From NCBI RefSeq assembly GCF_011742875.1, contig NZ_JAAQTL010000001.1:186001-250000 (forward strand): DNA of 64,000 nucleotides, read 5' to 3'. Made by a program: the position numbers and the translations under genes. The DNA is from Luteibacter yeojuensis. Its GTDB lineage: Bacteria; Pseudomonadota; Gammaproteobacteria; Xanthomonadales; Rhodanobacteraceae. The notes beneath the pieces are model-generated. The model was not told the DNA's origin and searched no databases. It saw nothing but the letters and a program-made list of their open reading frames with translations. Shown here piece after piece: positions 41,101 to 49,565 of this stretch (positions within the stretch are counted from its first letter, which is position 1; every line of letters begins with the position of its first letter).

Positions 41101-41475
41101 CATGTAGCGGCCGGCCAGGCTGATGAACGTGGTGAGGGCGGCGCCCTTGTTGCCGCGCTCCTCTTTCTCGACCTGGACGATGATTTCCTGGCCTTCCTTG
41201 AGGAGTTCGCGGATGTTCGACTTACTTTCCGCGTTCGGGTTGAAGTACTCCCGGGCGACTTCCTTCAGCGGGAGGAAGCCGTGGCGCTCGGCGCCGTAGT
41301 CGACGAAGCAGGCTTCGAGGGAAGGTTCGACGCGGGTGATGCGGCCCTTGTAGATGTTGGCCTTTTTCTGTTCCCTGGACGGGATTTCGATGTCGAGGTC
41401 GTAAAGGTTCTGGCCATCGACGATGGCCACACGCAACTCTTCGCGCTGAGTCGCGTTGATCAACATACGCTTCAT
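38188..41475 (-). CDS. rne: Ribonuclease E
   Basis: Essential endoribonuclease for mRNA turnover and rRNA/tRNA processing, and degradosome scaffold at the inner membrane. 1095 residues from ATG at 41475 (GAGGAAC upstream). The catalytic half has [21 protein letters not shown], an S1 domain, the DNase I-like catalytic Asp in [13 protein letters not shown] and in [12 protein letters not shown], and the zinc link CPRCEGHG. The C-terminal half (about 520-1095) is low complexity: an Arg/Gln/Gly-rich RNA-binding segment, an [14 protein letters not shown] patch, and Ala/Pro repeats. A long 5' region separates it from rluC. Confidence 0.97.
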   Translation of the reverse strand: MKRMLINATQREELRVAIVDGQNLYDLDIEIPSREQKKANIYKGRITRVEPSLEACFVDYGAERHGFLPLKEVAREYFNPNAESKSNIRELLKEGQEIIVQVEKEERGNKGAALTTFISLAGRYMVLMPNNPRAGGVSRRIEGEDRQALKEAMEHLSVPDEMGLIVRTAGMGRDAEELQWDLDYLLQLWKSISAAANSQKAPFLIYQESKLFIRALRDYLRNDIGEILIDEESLFSDARDFVQQVMPNNLRKLKLYQDPTPLFSRYQIETQIESIFERNVRLPSGGSIVIDQTEALTAIDINSSKATKGSDIEETAFNTNLEAATEIARQLRIRDAGGLIVIDFIDMDSPRHQREVEERLKDALKADRARVQIGRISRFGLLEMSRQRLRPSLGEATQIVCPRCEGHGHIRSVESLALSTLRLIEEHAMKENTGQVLVQAPPAVANFLLNEKRASIVEIELRHSVHVVVVADDKLETPHLEITRIREADMGEHSKPSYERTTPAVATALPKMGQALGSGEQPLVTGVVPSTPAPLRDDDVEVPAAPAQPARQAAPAPSTGGFFSRLFGSLFGGGAPAAPAAQPAAPARREDARQGGRGERGGRRDERRGTEGRGKSGEQRGGQQGQRKDNAQQQARGQQAKGGKQGRGEQSARQGEDKQQGRQKDGQQQGRQGRQEQAAQGENRRQPRGERQPQGEKVEKAVTATAAATAVQTQPPVPPRAPVEKAPAPVAAKADEKLASTPADAPVTDIEATIAADSGIPPSEGAKETEGGQRRRRGRRGGRRRRRQEDGAQAGAIEGVNSVEDLDDEDGDDEMPVETARSGPSVPPVLDTAAAAENAFAVEAPTGLATRPAEPSDDESVPSALTLPTLPKLPPIPGSPAAMTHSTHAADAATPADSAQTRTTERRQTESDAPLKSAPVTGSAPVPAAAPMAAPTPVEPPAIEDVVAVAPPAAGVGLDAPARGFLPDEAEAPVVKTSREATAVSQETPPAPADEPASVEKTPAPAPAPAPAPIPAAAPAPAPVVKETVSEAPAQETGEEETKAPAVQATPKSAEASNVSPVSHPGPPPAPTPGWTPPAQGDLLTRPRHEPHNEQ

Positions 41476-41826
41476 TTGTAGGTTCCTCGGCCTTGCCGCG
41501 CGGCCGCGCGCCGCGGTGGCGCCCATGTGGCGGCCTGCCGGGGATCGCGCCGCAGCGGTGAGGCTTCAAGCGGCATGGGATCCGGGACCGATACCTGGAC
41601 CCGGCGTGATTCGTGAATAAGCGCCTTGCAACCGGTCCGCATCCCTACGGATTAGCCGGACAACCGCAACCCGAACCGCTACGATGTGGGGTGTCCCCGC
41701 CTTCCGACCCCTCGGACGGAACGGCGCGACACTCGCCTTACGCGGCGGCACCGGCACCCCGCGAGAGATGAGTCTTCAGCGGAGCCTGGCGCTCGCCGAG
41801 TATCCTATCAATTTCGAGTTTTATCA
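41476..41826. other. Divergent rne/rluC intergenic region
   Basis: About 350 bp between divergent rne and rluC, a conserved arrangement. It must hold both promoters and the rne 5' leader. In E. coli the rne leader folds into hairpins through which RNase E autoregulates; here the GC-rich portion nearest rne (41480-41560) could play that role. An AT-rich stretch just before rluC (TATCCTATCAATTTCGAG) probably holds the rluC promoter. Confidence 0.45.
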
Positions 41827-42774
41827 ATGCAGACGGCAACTTCCCTCGACGGCGGCCAAGGTGTGCGCCAGGTCGAAATCGGTCCCGAACGGGACGGTCA
41901 GCGCGTGGACAACGCGCTGATGACCCTGCTCAAGGGGGTGCCGCGCAGCCTGGTCTACCGCCTGCTGAGAACCGGGCAGGTCCGCATCAACGGCAAGCGC
42001 GCCAAGCCGGAAACCCGCCTCGCGCTGGGCGACATGCTGCGCATCCCGCCCGTCCGCGTGGCCGAGCGCGAGGAGGGCGTGGCGCCGTCGGGCATGGTGA
42101 GGGCGGTGGCCGACTCGGTCATCTTCGAGGACAAGCACTTCCTCGTGATCGACAAGCCGGTGGGCATCGCCGCCCACGGCGGCAGCGGGGTGAGTCACGG
42201 CGCCATCGAGCTGCTTCGCGCCGCGCGGCCGAACGAACACCTGGAGCTGGTCCACCGTCTCGACCGCGACACCAGCGGCGTGCTGGTCCTGGCCCGGTCA
42301 CGTCCGGGGCTCACCGGCCTCCAGGCGCTCATCCGGGACAACGAGGTGACCAAGCAGTACCTCTGTCTCATGACCGGGACGCCGCGCAAGGCGAAGTTCG
42401 ACGTCAATGCACCCCTCCTGAAGTCCGTTCTCCACGGAGGCGAACGGATGGTGCGCGTGGACGACGCCGGCAAGCCTTCGCTCACCTTCTTCCAGGAGCT
42501 GGAGCAATATCCGGGCGCGCGGCTGATGCAGGCCACCCTGGGCACGGGCCGCACCCACCAGATCCGCGTGCACGCCCAGTACGTCGGTCACCCCCTGGCG
42601 GGCGACCCGAAATACGGCGACGAGGAAGCCAACAAGCGCTTCCGCGCCAAGGGCTTGAAGCGCATGTTCCTGCACGCGTCGAGGATGAGTTTCGACCTTG
42701 GCGGCCGGAACTACGATTTTTCCGTCCCGTTGCCGGACGATCTCAAGGTATTCCTCGACAATCTCCGCGGTTGA
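41827..42774 (+). CDS. rluC: Ribosomal large subunit pseudouridine synthase C
   Basis: RluC makes pseudouridines 955, 2504 and 2580 in 23S rRNA. 315 residues from ATG at 41827. An N-terminal S4 domain (RVDNALMTLLKGVPRSLVYRLLRTGQVRINGK; identified by its ends) is followed by the RluA-type catalytic domain with HRLDRDTSG (catalytic Asp146) and GRTHQIRVH. The position next to rne, as in E. coli, supports RluC over RluD. The frame is open further upstream but the ATG matches the family. Confidence 0.94.
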   Translation: MQTATSLDGGQGVRQVEIGPERDGQRVDNALMTLLKGVPRSLVYRLLRTGQVRINGKRAKPETRLALGDMLRIPPVRVAEREEGVAPSGMVRAVADSVIFEDKHFLVIDKPVGIAAHGGSGVSHGAIELLRAARPNEHLELVHRLDRDTSGVLVLARSRPGLTGLQALIRDNEVTKQYLCLMTGTPRKAKFDVNAPLLKSVLHGGERMVRVDDAGKPSLTFFQELEQYPGARLMQATLGTGRTHQIRVHAQYVGHPLAGDPKYGDEEANKRFRAKGLKRMFLHASRMSFDLGGRNYDFSVPLPDDLKVFLDNLRG

Positions 42775-42804
42775 CCCCTGGCGGTCGTAGCCAGGCCGCC
42801 ACGG

Positions 42805-44220
42805 TCATTGCAGGAACCGAGCGCTGACTTCCAGCGAACGCAGCAGCCCGCCGGCGAGTCCGGCCTGCAGCAGCACCGCGCTCGCCGCATGCGCTACCGC
42901 CACGGGGAGCAGCGCGCGTCGATGGAAATACCACCATGCCCAGCCCAGTTCGGCCACGAAGCAAAGCTGCATCAGCAGTCCGTTGGGCGTGTGCAGCAGG
43001 GCGAAGGCCAGTGCCGTGAACAGGGCGGCCCATGAGCGGGGGAGCACCCTTGCCAGCAAGGCGCCCACGACGGCCAGGACGAGCCATTGCTGAAAGAAGG
43101 CCCAGCCGACGTAAAGCAGGATGCGCCCAGGGGATGGCCATAGCGGTGCATGGCCGAGCGTGAGGACGATGGCGAAGGCCACCGGGACGGCGAGCAGGGG
43201 CCAGGCGGCAGCCCGCCAGGTGCCGAGCCAATGCCAGCCGGGGAGGATTCGGCGCGAGGCGAGGAGGAACGCGTAGGCCGTGCCGGCCACGAACATCGCG
43301 ATGCCCGCGGTAGCGGGATTGGGGCCGAGGCCGAGACCGGCGATGAACCAGAGGGGGCCGGTCAGGACGAGGACGGCGTCGATGGGGTCGGACAGGCTGC
43401 GGCCGGAGCCGCTGGGTCCCTTCCTGCGCCGGGACGAGGACAGCGCCAGGAGCGCGAGGTAGACGACGGGGGGAATCCAGCTCGACCGGGGTGGAACGGC
43501 ACGCGTCGGCGTGGCCGTTCCGAAGGTAACGAGCGGATCGGCGGCGCGCTGGGTGTCGCGCCAGGCCAGGAGACCCTCGGCCGAAAGACCCGGGGGGAGG
43601 GACAGGGAGCGTGGTGCGACCGGGCTTCCATCGGCACGCAGTGCGGCCTGATCGAGCACAAGGGTGGCCCCGGCCGGGAGGGTCGCACGGAGGCGCAACA
43701 TCGCGGCACGCGTGGGCGGGCTCGCCCTGTGGCCCATGTCGTCGGTCCAGGCCAGTCGTCGCAGGGAAATCGGCCGTGACAGGTCTTTGGGCCCCAGCTT
43801 GCCCAGAGGGGCCTGCAGCAAGGGCCCGTCGAGCGTCTCGCGTACGGCCAGTCCGTAGACCCCCGTGGCGGAAGCGCGGGCTCGCCATTCCAGGCTGTCG
43901 AGCCGGACGAGATCCGGCACCCGGGCCAGCGGAAGGCCGACCTCCATGGGCCTGCCGTCCGTGGCACGAAGGATCAGGCCCGCCTGGGATGCGCCGAGCG
44001 ACCCGCCGCCGAAGGCGCGACCGGCGACGACGTCGTCCGCTTCACGGAAACGCCAGGACCAGGGTGAGCCGCCCGTCGCATACGCGGCGCGATCGGCCGC
44101 GCTTCGCGACTCGATGGCGGCGCGCACGACGGCCGCCGCCAGATACGGCAGCGCGACCAGCAGCGCGAGTCCCAGGAGGACCGTCGCCGGTGTCGTCCAT
44201 CGGAATCCTCCGGAGGGCAC
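42805..44220 (-). CDS. CPBP-family (CAAX protease-like) membrane protein, degenerate motif
   Basis: 471 residues. One N-terminal helix precedes a beta-rich extracytoplasmic segment (about 40-250) and then six to eight membrane helices forming a CPBP/Rce1-like domain. The catalytic glutamate motif EExxxR is replaced by FFQQWLVL, the second motif keeps its histidine (FALLHTPN), and the third reads HAASA instead of HxxxN. It may therefore be a non-proteolytic member. The GTG start at 44220 lies 1 bp beyond the pterin dehydratase stop; a later start is possible. Confidence 0.72.
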   Translation of the reverse strand: MPSGGFRWTTPATVLLGLALLVALPYLAAAVVRAAIESRSAADRAAYATGGSPWSWRFREADDVVAGRAFGGGSLGASQAGLILRATDGRPMEVGLPLARVPDLVRLDSLEWRARASATGVYGLAVRETLDGPLLQAPLGKLGPKDLSRPISLRRLAWTDDMGHRASPPTRAAMLRLRATLPAGATLVLDQAALRADGSPVAPRSLSLPPGLSAEGLLAWRDTQRAADPLVTFGTATPTRAVPPRSSWIPPVVYLALLALSSSRRRKGPSGSGRSLSDPIDAVLVLTGPLWFIAGLGLGPNPATAGIAMFVAGTAYAFLLASRRILPGWHWLGTWRAAAWPLLAVPVAFAIVLTLGHAPLWPSPGRILLYVGWAFFQQWLVLAVVGALLARVLPRSWAALFTALAFALLHTPNGLLMQLCFVAELGWAWWYFHRRALLPVAVAHAASAVLLQAGLAGGLLRSLEVSARFLQ

Positions 44221-44221
44221 C

Positions 44222-44563
44222 TCAGCGATTCAGCAGGGCCTCGACGCGCGCCGCGCAGATGAAATCGTTCAGCGAGAGGCCGCCCACGTCATGGGTCGAC
44301 CAAAGGACCTGGCAATGCCCGTAGCCGGCCTCGAGGTCCGGATGGTGGTCCTCCTGGTTGGCCATGAAGCCCACCGCATTGATGAAGCCCAGCGTGTGGT
44401 GAAAATCCGGGAATCGGAAATCCTTGACGATGGCCTTGCCGTCATCGCTCAGCTTCCAGCCGGGCAGGCCGGCGAGGTATCCATCGACGGCGGCGCGGTC
44501 GAGGGCATGTTCCGGGCCCTTGCGCGGCTGGGAGTGCTGGGTGGCGAGCGGGGAAAGAGTCAT
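44222..44563 (-). CDS. phhB: Pterin-4-alpha-carbinolamine dehydratase
   Basis: Recycles the oxidised tetrahydrobiopterin cofactor made by phenylalanine hydroxylase. The 113-residue protein has the family core KDFRFPDFHHTLGFINAVGFMANQEDHHPDLE and GLSLNDFICAARVEALL (cited as FPDFHHTLGF, EDHHPDL and LSLNDFICA); the active-site histidines are present. About 25 extra N-terminal residues precede the core. It is just upstream of the CPBP gene on the same strand. No phenylalanine hydroxylase gene is adjacent. Confidence 0.93.
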   Translation of the reverse strand: MTLSPLATQHSQPRKGPEHALDRAAVDGYLAGLPGWKLSDDGKAIVKDFRFPDFHHTLGFINAVGFMANQEDHHPDLEAGYGHCQVLWSTHDVGGLSLNDFICAARVEALLNR

Positions 44564-44702
44564 CGTGGGGTGTCCGTCCGGGAAAGCGGGAAGCGTGGCG
44601 CGCGGCTGGTTGAATTGTCAAAAGGCGGCGCCCACGTCGAAAGCGTACTAAAATGGTGCTGTTTTCCGGCGTCCCCGGGCCAGACCCATCTTCGGAGCCA
44701 TC

Positions 44703-45293
44703 ATGATCGATATCTCGGAGCGTGCGCAGGCGCATTTCCTGCGCCTCCTCGCACAGCAGGGCGAAGACGGCCTCGGCATCCGCCTGCGCGTCGTCGCCGC
44801 GGGCACGCCGTCCGCCCAATGCGAGCTGGAGTTCTGCTCCGTTTCGGAATTGCAGGGCGACGAATGGACGGTGGAGTGCGAAGGCTTCCGTCTTTACGTC
44901 GATTCCGAAAGCATGCGTTGGCTCGATCCGGCGAACATCGACTACGAGACCACGCCCACCGGCAGCCAGCTCAACATCCGCGCCCCGCGCATCAAGGGCG
45001 ACGCGCCCGGTGAGGGAGCCGGTCTCGTCGAGCGCGTGCAGTTCGTTCTCGAGACGGAAATCGGTCCGCAGATCGCATCGCACGGCGGACGCATCTCGCT
45101 GGTCGAGGTGACGGCCGATGGCATCGTGGTGCTGCGTTTCGGCGGCGGCTGCCACGGCTGTGGCATGGTCGACGTCACCCTGAAGAATGGCGTGGAAAAA
45201 ACCTTGCGCGAGCGTATTCCGGAGGTCACCGAGGTGCGCGACGCCACGGACCACGAAACGGGCGAGAAGCCGTATTTCGCACGGGCTGGCTGA
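44703..45293 (+). CDS. nfuA: Fe/S biogenesis protein NfuA
   Basis: Carrier that delivers [4Fe-4S] clusters to apo-enzymes, especially under stress. It has 196 residues: a degenerate A-type N-terminal domain (about 1-95, MIDISERAQAHFLRLLAQQG) and a C-terminal Nfu domain with the cluster-binding CxxC at Cys150 and Cys153 (GGGCHGCGMVDVTLK). This full-length architecture distinguishes NfuA from short Nfu proteins. It is divergent from phhB and followed by a REP element. Confidence 0.95.
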   Translation: MIDISERAQAHFLRLLAQQGEDGLGIRLRVVAAGTPSAQCELEFCSVSELQGDEWTVECEGFRLYVDSESMRWLDPANIDYETTPTGSQLNIRAPRIKGDAPGEGAGLVERVQFVLETEIGPQIASHGGRISLVEVTADGIVVLRFGGGCHGCGMVDVTLKNGVEKTLRERIPEVTEVRDATDHETGEKPYFARAG

Positions 45294-45305
45294 GCGGAAT
45301 GCTGT

Positions 45306-45390
45306 TGTAGGAGCCGCTATGGCGGCGAGAGGACTCTACCTCGCCGCATCGTCGCTCTGTCGGCTTCTCGCCGCTATAGCGGCTCCTACA
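45306..45390. repeat. REP-type palindrome pair (GTAGGAGCCGC class)
   Basis: Left arm TGTAGGAGCCGCTATGGCGG, right arm CCGCTATAGCGGCTCCTACA. It lies between the convergent nfuA and cytochrome c genes. Confidence 0.9.
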
Positions 45391-45401
45391 GCGACGGGCG
45401 G

Positions 45402-45752
45402 TTACTCGCCCTGGATATGGTTCTCGAGACCCTGCAGCTTCGTCGGCATCGTGGCGAAATACGCCGAGATATCGTTGATGTCCTGGTCCGACAAGGTAGC
45501 GGCGAAGCCTTTCATCACGAGGTTGCTGCGGCGGCCGTCCTTGTATTCGTGCAGGGCCTGCGCGAGGTAATCGGCATACTGGCCGGCAAGGCGCGGGTAC
45601 TGCGGATCGACGGCGTTGCCGTCCTTGCCGTGGCAGGCCACGCAGGTGGCGGTCTTGGTCTTGCCGCGCGCCGGATCGCCGGCGGCGAAGGTCTGGGTGG
45701 CGGTCAGCGCGAGGAGCGCGCCGATGGCAATCAGGGAAAACCCACGGGTCAT
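45402..45752 (-). CDS. Periplasmic class I cytochrome c
   Basis: A 116-residue electron carrier with signal peptide (cleavage near TFAAG), heme motif CVACH, and a distal methionine candidate in NLVMKGFAATLSDQDI. The sequence resembles the cytochrome c4/c553 group; it has one domain. Only 17 bp separate it from a second cytochrome c gene upstream on the same strand, so the two are probably cotranscribed and may act as a pair between the bc1 complex and a terminal oxidase. Confidence 0.9.
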   Translation of the reverse strand: MTRGFSLIAIGALLALTATQTFAAGDPARGKTKTATCVACHGKDGNAVDPQYPRLAGQYADYLAQALHEYKDGRRSNLVMKGFAATLSDQDINDISAYFATMPTKLQGLENHIQGE

Positions 45753-45769
45753 CGTTCGTCCTCGGCGGC

Positions 45770-46090
45770 TTACTTGGCGATGCTGGAAAGGTAGGCGGCG
45801 ATATCCGAGATGTCCTGGTCGGACAGGCTCTGTGCCTGGGCGCTCATCGTCGGATGCTTGCGTTCGCCGCTCTTATAGGCCTTCAGCGCGTTGACGATGT
45901 ATTGCTCGTTCTGGCCGACGATATGCGGCACGTGGTAGTCGGGATACACGTTGGAGTAACCCGGCACGCCATGGCAGCCGTTGCAGGTGTAGACGAGTTC
46001 CCGCCCCCTGGCTTTATCCCCTTCGGCATGCGCGGCGGACGCGGCGCACAGAGCTACAGCAATCAGACCAACCAGTTGCAGACGCTTCAT
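45770..46090 (-). CDS. Periplasmic class I cytochrome c
   Basis: 106 residues from the ATG at 46090, with signal peptide (cleavage near AHAEG), heme motif CNGCH, and Met candidate in HPTMSAQAQSLSDQDISDIAAYLSS. It shares its C-terminal helix pattern with the downstream cytochrome at 45402, suggesting duplication. The frame is open upstream to 46606 but that part runs antisense-shifted through the TraB gene and is not coding. Confidence 0.9.
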   Translation of the reverse strand: MKRLQLVGLIAVALCAASAAHAEGDKARGRELVYTCNGCHGVPGYSNVYPDYHVPHIVGQNEQYIVNALKAYKSGERKHPTMSAQAQSLSDQDISDIAAYLSSIAK

Positions 46091-46176
46091 TAAGAGTTCC
46101 CTGGGTGCCGGGCGGGGCCGGGGTTGAATAGCCCCGGAAGTATAGATGCCTGCCGCGACGAGGGACAACTCGGGTA

Positions 46177-47409
46177 TCAGAACAGGCTGCGGATGATGTG
46201 GATGCCCGCGATGTATTCGCCCGCGATGGTGCCGATGCTCACCAGGAAAAAATTGAGCAGGGTGCGCGCCACGCGGTTCTTCCACCAGCCGGTCCAGTGG
46301 GTGATGTCGTCGCGCAGCCGCTCGAAATCCATCACGCGGGGTTTGCGTACCCAGGCCTCGGCCATGGCGCTGACGGCACCGGAGGGGATGCCCGGTCGGA
46401 AGGGTTTCAGGGGCGCGGCGACGAAGGCGGCCACGATGGACAGCGGGTGCGCACCGGCCAGCAGGGCGCCGAGCGCGGACAGGCCGCCGGTGAGCAGGAT
46501 CCAGTTCTTCAGCGCGTCGGCGCCGAGGCTGGGGTTGCGGTAGAAGGCGAAGCCGATGGCGGCGAAGATCGCCAGCACCAGGCCCACCGCAAGAAGTTTC
46601 GGCCACTTCGCCGCCGGTGGCGTCACCGCCAGCTCGTCGGCGATGGCACCCGCGTCGCCATGCTGTTCGGCGAGCTGCGCGGTCATGCCCTTCAGGTGGC
46701 CGGCGCCGATGACCACGAGTACCTTGCGGCTGGGTGCGGATGCGTCCATCGCCGCGCCGTTCTCACGCAGTTTCGCGGCCATGAATTCGTCGCGTTCGGC
46801 GATCAGCGCGCGGTAGAGCGGCGCGGAGCCGGCCGCGAATTCGCTGAAAGCGCTCTCGAGCAGGTCGGACTGCTTCAGCTTCTCGATGTCTTCCTCGGCG
46901 ATGTCCTCACGCTCGAAGACGCTGCCGAGCATGCCGGCCATGAGGCCGAAACGCTGGAAGAAGCCCACGCTGCGCCACGCCCGCTTGAGGGTGGTGCCCA
47001 CTTCGCGGTCCACCAGCCAGACCGGGATGCCGCGGGCATCGGCGCCGTCCATCGCCGCCTTCATTTCCGCGCCCGGCTCGATGCCGTACTGCGCGGCGAG
47101 GCGCTTCTGGAACGAGCCGAGTACCAGGCTCGCCGCGACCATGCCGGCCTTGCCCTGGCGGATGACCTGGAACAGGTCCATCTGCTTGAACGCTTCCGGG
47201 TCGCGGATGCCGTGCGCGCGGCTCGGGCAGAGTTCGACGGCCACGGCGTCGAAGCGCTCGGTTTCCAGCAACGCGTCCACCGCCTGCACGCTGGCGCGCG
47301 ATACGTGCGCCGTGCCGAGGATCGTGTATTCGACACCGTCGCGCATCATGCGCTCGATGGGCTGGCCTTCCAGGGCGGCGGGTGTGGCGACGTTCTCGGC
47401 GGGAATCAT
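46177..47409 (-). CDS. TraB/GumN-family membrane protein
   Basis: 410 residues. The N-terminal TraB domain (about 20-245) has ILGTAHVSRASVQAV, AVAVELCPSRAHGI, WLVDREVGTTLKRAW and VVIGAGHLKGM, with conserved His and Glu residues that have led to proposals of protease- or hydrolase-like activity. Three to four hydrophobic helices follow at about 265-410. TraB homologues occur from archaea to human mitochondria and their biochemical role is not settled. It is third in an operon with aguA and aguB, 22 bp after aguB. Confidence 0.85.
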   Translation of the reverse strand: MIPAENVATPAALEGQPIERMMRDGVEYTILGTAHVSRASVQAVDALLETERFDAVAVELCPSRAHGIRDPEAFKQMDLFQVIRQGKAGMVAASLVLGSFQKRLAAQYGIEPGAEMKAAMDGADARGIPVWLVDREVGTTLKRAWRSVGFFQRFGLMAGMLGSVFEREDIAEEDIEKLKQSDLLESAFSEFAAGSAPLYRALIAERDEFMAAKLRENGAAMDASAPSRKVLVVIGAGHLKGMTAQLAEQHGDAGAIADELAVTPPAAKWPKLLAVGLVLAIFAAIGFAFYRNPSLGADALKNWILLTGGLSALGALLAGAHPLSIVAAFVAAPLKPFRPGIPSGAVSAMAEAWVRKPRVMDFERLRDDITHWTGWWKNRVARTLLNFFLVSIGTIAGEYIAGIHIIRSLF

Positions 47410-47431
47410 GCGGCGGGAGGTCCTTCGGGAA

Positions 47432-48322
47432 TCAGTCGCGGAAACGCTTGGTCAGGTCGCCGTAGGCGTCGATGCGGCGGTCGCGGAGGAACGGCCAGAT
47501 GCGGCGCACGTGTTCGCTGCGCTCCATGTCCACCTCGCAAACCAGCAGTTCGCGGCCATCCGTACCCGCCTGCGCAAGGAATTCGCCCTGCGGACCGGCC
47601 ACGAAGCTCGAGCCCCAGAACTGGATGCCGCTGCCCACGTTGGACGGATCGGCCTCGTAGCCGGTGCGGTTGCACGAGAGCAGCGGAAGGCCGTTGGCGA
47701 CGGCATGGCCGCGCTGGACGGTGATCCAGGCCTCGCGCTGGCGCGCCTTCTCCTCGTCGGAGTCGTTGGGGTCCCAGCCGATCGCCGTGGGATAGAACAG
47801 CAGGTCGGCGCCCGCCAGCGCCATCAGGCGCGCGGCTTCCGGATACCACTGGTCCCAGCACACGAGCACGCCGAGCTTGCCCACCGAGGTAGGAATCGGC
47901 TCGAAGCCGAGGTCGCCCGGCGTGAAGTAGAACTTCTCGTAGAAGGCCGGATCGTCGGGGATGTGCATCTTGCGATACTTGCCCGCGATTTCGCGCGAGC
48001 GGTCGAAGACCACCGCCGTGTTGTGATACAGGCCGGTGGCGCGCTTCTCGAAAATCGAGGCGACCACGACGAGCTTCAGTTCCTCGGCGAGCTTGCCGAT
48101 GCGATCCGTGCCCGGGCCGGGGATCGTCTCGGCGAGGTCGAACACGTCGACGCTCTCGCGCTGGCAGAAATAGGGGCCGTTGTGCAGCTCCTGGAGCAGC
48201 ACGAGCTCCACGCCGGCCTTCGCGGCCTCGCGCAGCCCGGCCTCGATGGCATCGAGGTTGGCGTCGCGGTTGCCACGGTCGGTTTCCTGGAGGAGGGCGA
48301 CCTTGAGGGTCTTGCGGGTCAT
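47432..48322 (-). CDS. aguB: N-carbamoylputrescine amidase
   Basis: Hydrolyses N-carbamoylputrescine to putrescine, CO2 and ammonia, the second step of the agmatine deiminase route. It is a 296-residue nitrilase-superfamily enzyme. The Glu-Lys-Cys triad is Glu45 (LLQELHNGPY), Lys118 (GKYRKMHIPDD) and Cys155 (VLVCWDQWYPE). GAGGAAC precedes the ATG at 48322. It lies 16 bp downstream of aguA, which makes the substrate, so the specific assignment is well supported. Confidence 0.95.
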   Translation of the reverse strand: MTRKTLKVALLQETDRGNRDANLDAIEAGLREAAKAGVELVLLQELHNGPYFCQRESVDVFDLAETIPGPGTDRIGKLAEELKLVVVASIFEKRATGLYHNTAVVFDRSREIAGKYRKMHIPDDPAFYEKFYFTPGDLGFEPIPTSVGKLGVLVCWDQWYPEAARLMALAGADLLFYPTAIGWDPNDSDEEKARQREAWITVQRGHAVANGLPLLSCNRTGYEADPSNVGSGIQFWGSSFVAGPQGEFLAQAGTDGRELLVCEVDMERSEHVRRIWPFLRDRRIDAYGDLTKRFRD

Positions 48323-48338
48323 GGATGTTCCTCGAGTG

Positions 48339-49376
48339 TCAGGCGGCAATCGCCGCCGGCAGCTGCATGGTGATGCAGTGCAGGCTGCCGTTCTGCCAGA
48401 TCAGCGGACGGCAGGGCACCTGGACCACCTCGCGGCCCGGATGGGCCATGCCGATGATCCGCGCGGCTTCCGCATCCGCTCGGTCGCCGTAGGCCGGCAC
48501 CAGCACCGCGCCGTTGACGATCAGGTAGTTCGCGTAGGACGCGGCGAGCCGGCGGCCTTCGTCCAGGATCGGCCGGGCCCACGGCAGCGGATGCAGGACA
48601 TAGGGTTTGCCTCCCGGCGAACGCAGCTCGGCGAGTTCCGAAGCCATCCGGCCGAGTTCCTCGAAATGCGGATCGCCGGCGTCGTCGCAGGCCTGGTACA
48701 CGATGCCGCCGTCCTCGGAGAAGCGCGCCAGCGTATCGATATGGGCGTCGGTGTCGTCACCTTCAAGATAGCCGTGCTCCAGCCACAGCACGCGGTCGGC
48801 GTGCAGGGTGGTGGCCAGCGTGTCGGTCATCGTCTCGCGGGAGAGATCCGGGTGGCGCTGGTTCAGGCACTTCCAGGTGGTGAGGATGGTGCCGCGGCCG
48901 TCGCTCTCGATGCCGCCGCCTTCCAGTGCCCAGTCGATGCGCCGGTGCGGCAGCCCCGCCAGCACGCCGCGCTCGAGCAGTCCCGCGATCAGCGCGTCGT
49001 CCTGCTCGGCGCCGAACTTGCCACCCCAGCCGGTGAACCGGTAGTCGTTGAGCAAGACCCCGTCGGGGCCGGTGAGGGTGATCGGGCCGGAGTCGCGCAG
49101 CCAGGTGTCGTCATACGGCAGCTCGATGAAGTGCACGCGCGACATGTCCGCGCCGGCCCGTTCGATCGCCAGGCGCGCGTGCTCGCGCAGCTCGGTGCCG
49201 GCCACGACGATGTACAGCGGCTCGAAACGGGTCACGGCGGCGGCGAGCGCCACGTAGGTGGTTTCGACCTCGGCCAGTCGCTCGGCCCAGTCGGTGCCCG
49301 CGTGCGGCCAGGCGATCAGCACGCCGGCCTGTGGTTCCCATTCGGCGGGCAGGCGGTAGGAGGAGCGGTCGGTCAT
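48339..49376 (-). CDS. aguA: Agmatine deiminase
   Basis: Converts agmatine to N-carbamoylputrescine and ammonia. 345 residues of the peptidyl-arginine-deiminase-like fold. ELPYDDTWLRDSGP, WALEGGGIESDGRG, WLEHGYLEGDDTDAHIDT and the catalytic cysteine near the C-terminus (NGSLHCITMQLP, Cys334) are all present. The tip of the catalytic loop reads NGS-L-HC rather than the commoner GGG-N-IHC. First gene of aguA-aguB-traB; start at ATG 49376. Confidence 0.95.
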   Translation of the reverse strand: MTDRSSYRLPAEWEPQAGVLIAWPHAGTDWAERLAEVETTYVALAAAVTRFEPLYIVVAGTELREHARLAIERAGADMSRVHFIELPYDDTWLRDSGPITLTGPDGVLLNDYRFTGWGGKFGAEQDDALIAGLLERGVLAGLPHRRIDWALEGGGIESDGRGTILTTWKCLNQRHPDLSRETMTDTLATTLHADRVLWLEHGYLEGDDTDAHIDTLARFSEDGGIVYQACDDAGDPHFEELGRMASELAELRSPGGKPYVLHPLPWARPILDEGRRLAASYANYLIVNGAVLVPAYGDRADAEAARIIGMAHPGREVVQVPCRPLIWQNGSLHCITMQLPAAIAA

Positions 49377-49465
49377 GGCGGGCGAGGGCGGCAAAGGGGA
49401 GCCCGCTATTCTAGCCGACCTTGGTACACTGAACGGAGCCCGCCTGCGCGAGCCGCAGGAAGCCT

Positions 49466-49550
49466 TGTAGGAGCCGCTATAGCGGCGAGGGGAACTTGCC
49501 TCGCGGCTTCATTGCTCCGTGGGCTTCTCGCCGCTATAGCGGCTCCTACA
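49466..49550. repeat. REP-type palindrome pair (GTAGGAGCCGC class)
   Basis: Arms TGTAGGAGCCGCTATAGCGG and its exact complement around a variable centre. It lies between the leftward secreted-protein gene and aguA. Confidence 0.9.
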
Positions 49551-49565
49551 GTTTCGGCTGGCGGG

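Noticed and set aside
38200..41481. Rightward open frame of about 1090 codons opposite rne
   Set aside because: Antisense of RNase E; composition is low-complexity and there is no ribosome binding site.
42779..42801. TGGCGG...CCGCCA hairpin between rluC and the CPBP gene as a terminator
   Set aside because: The stem is short and there is no T-tract on either strand, so a terminator call is not supported.
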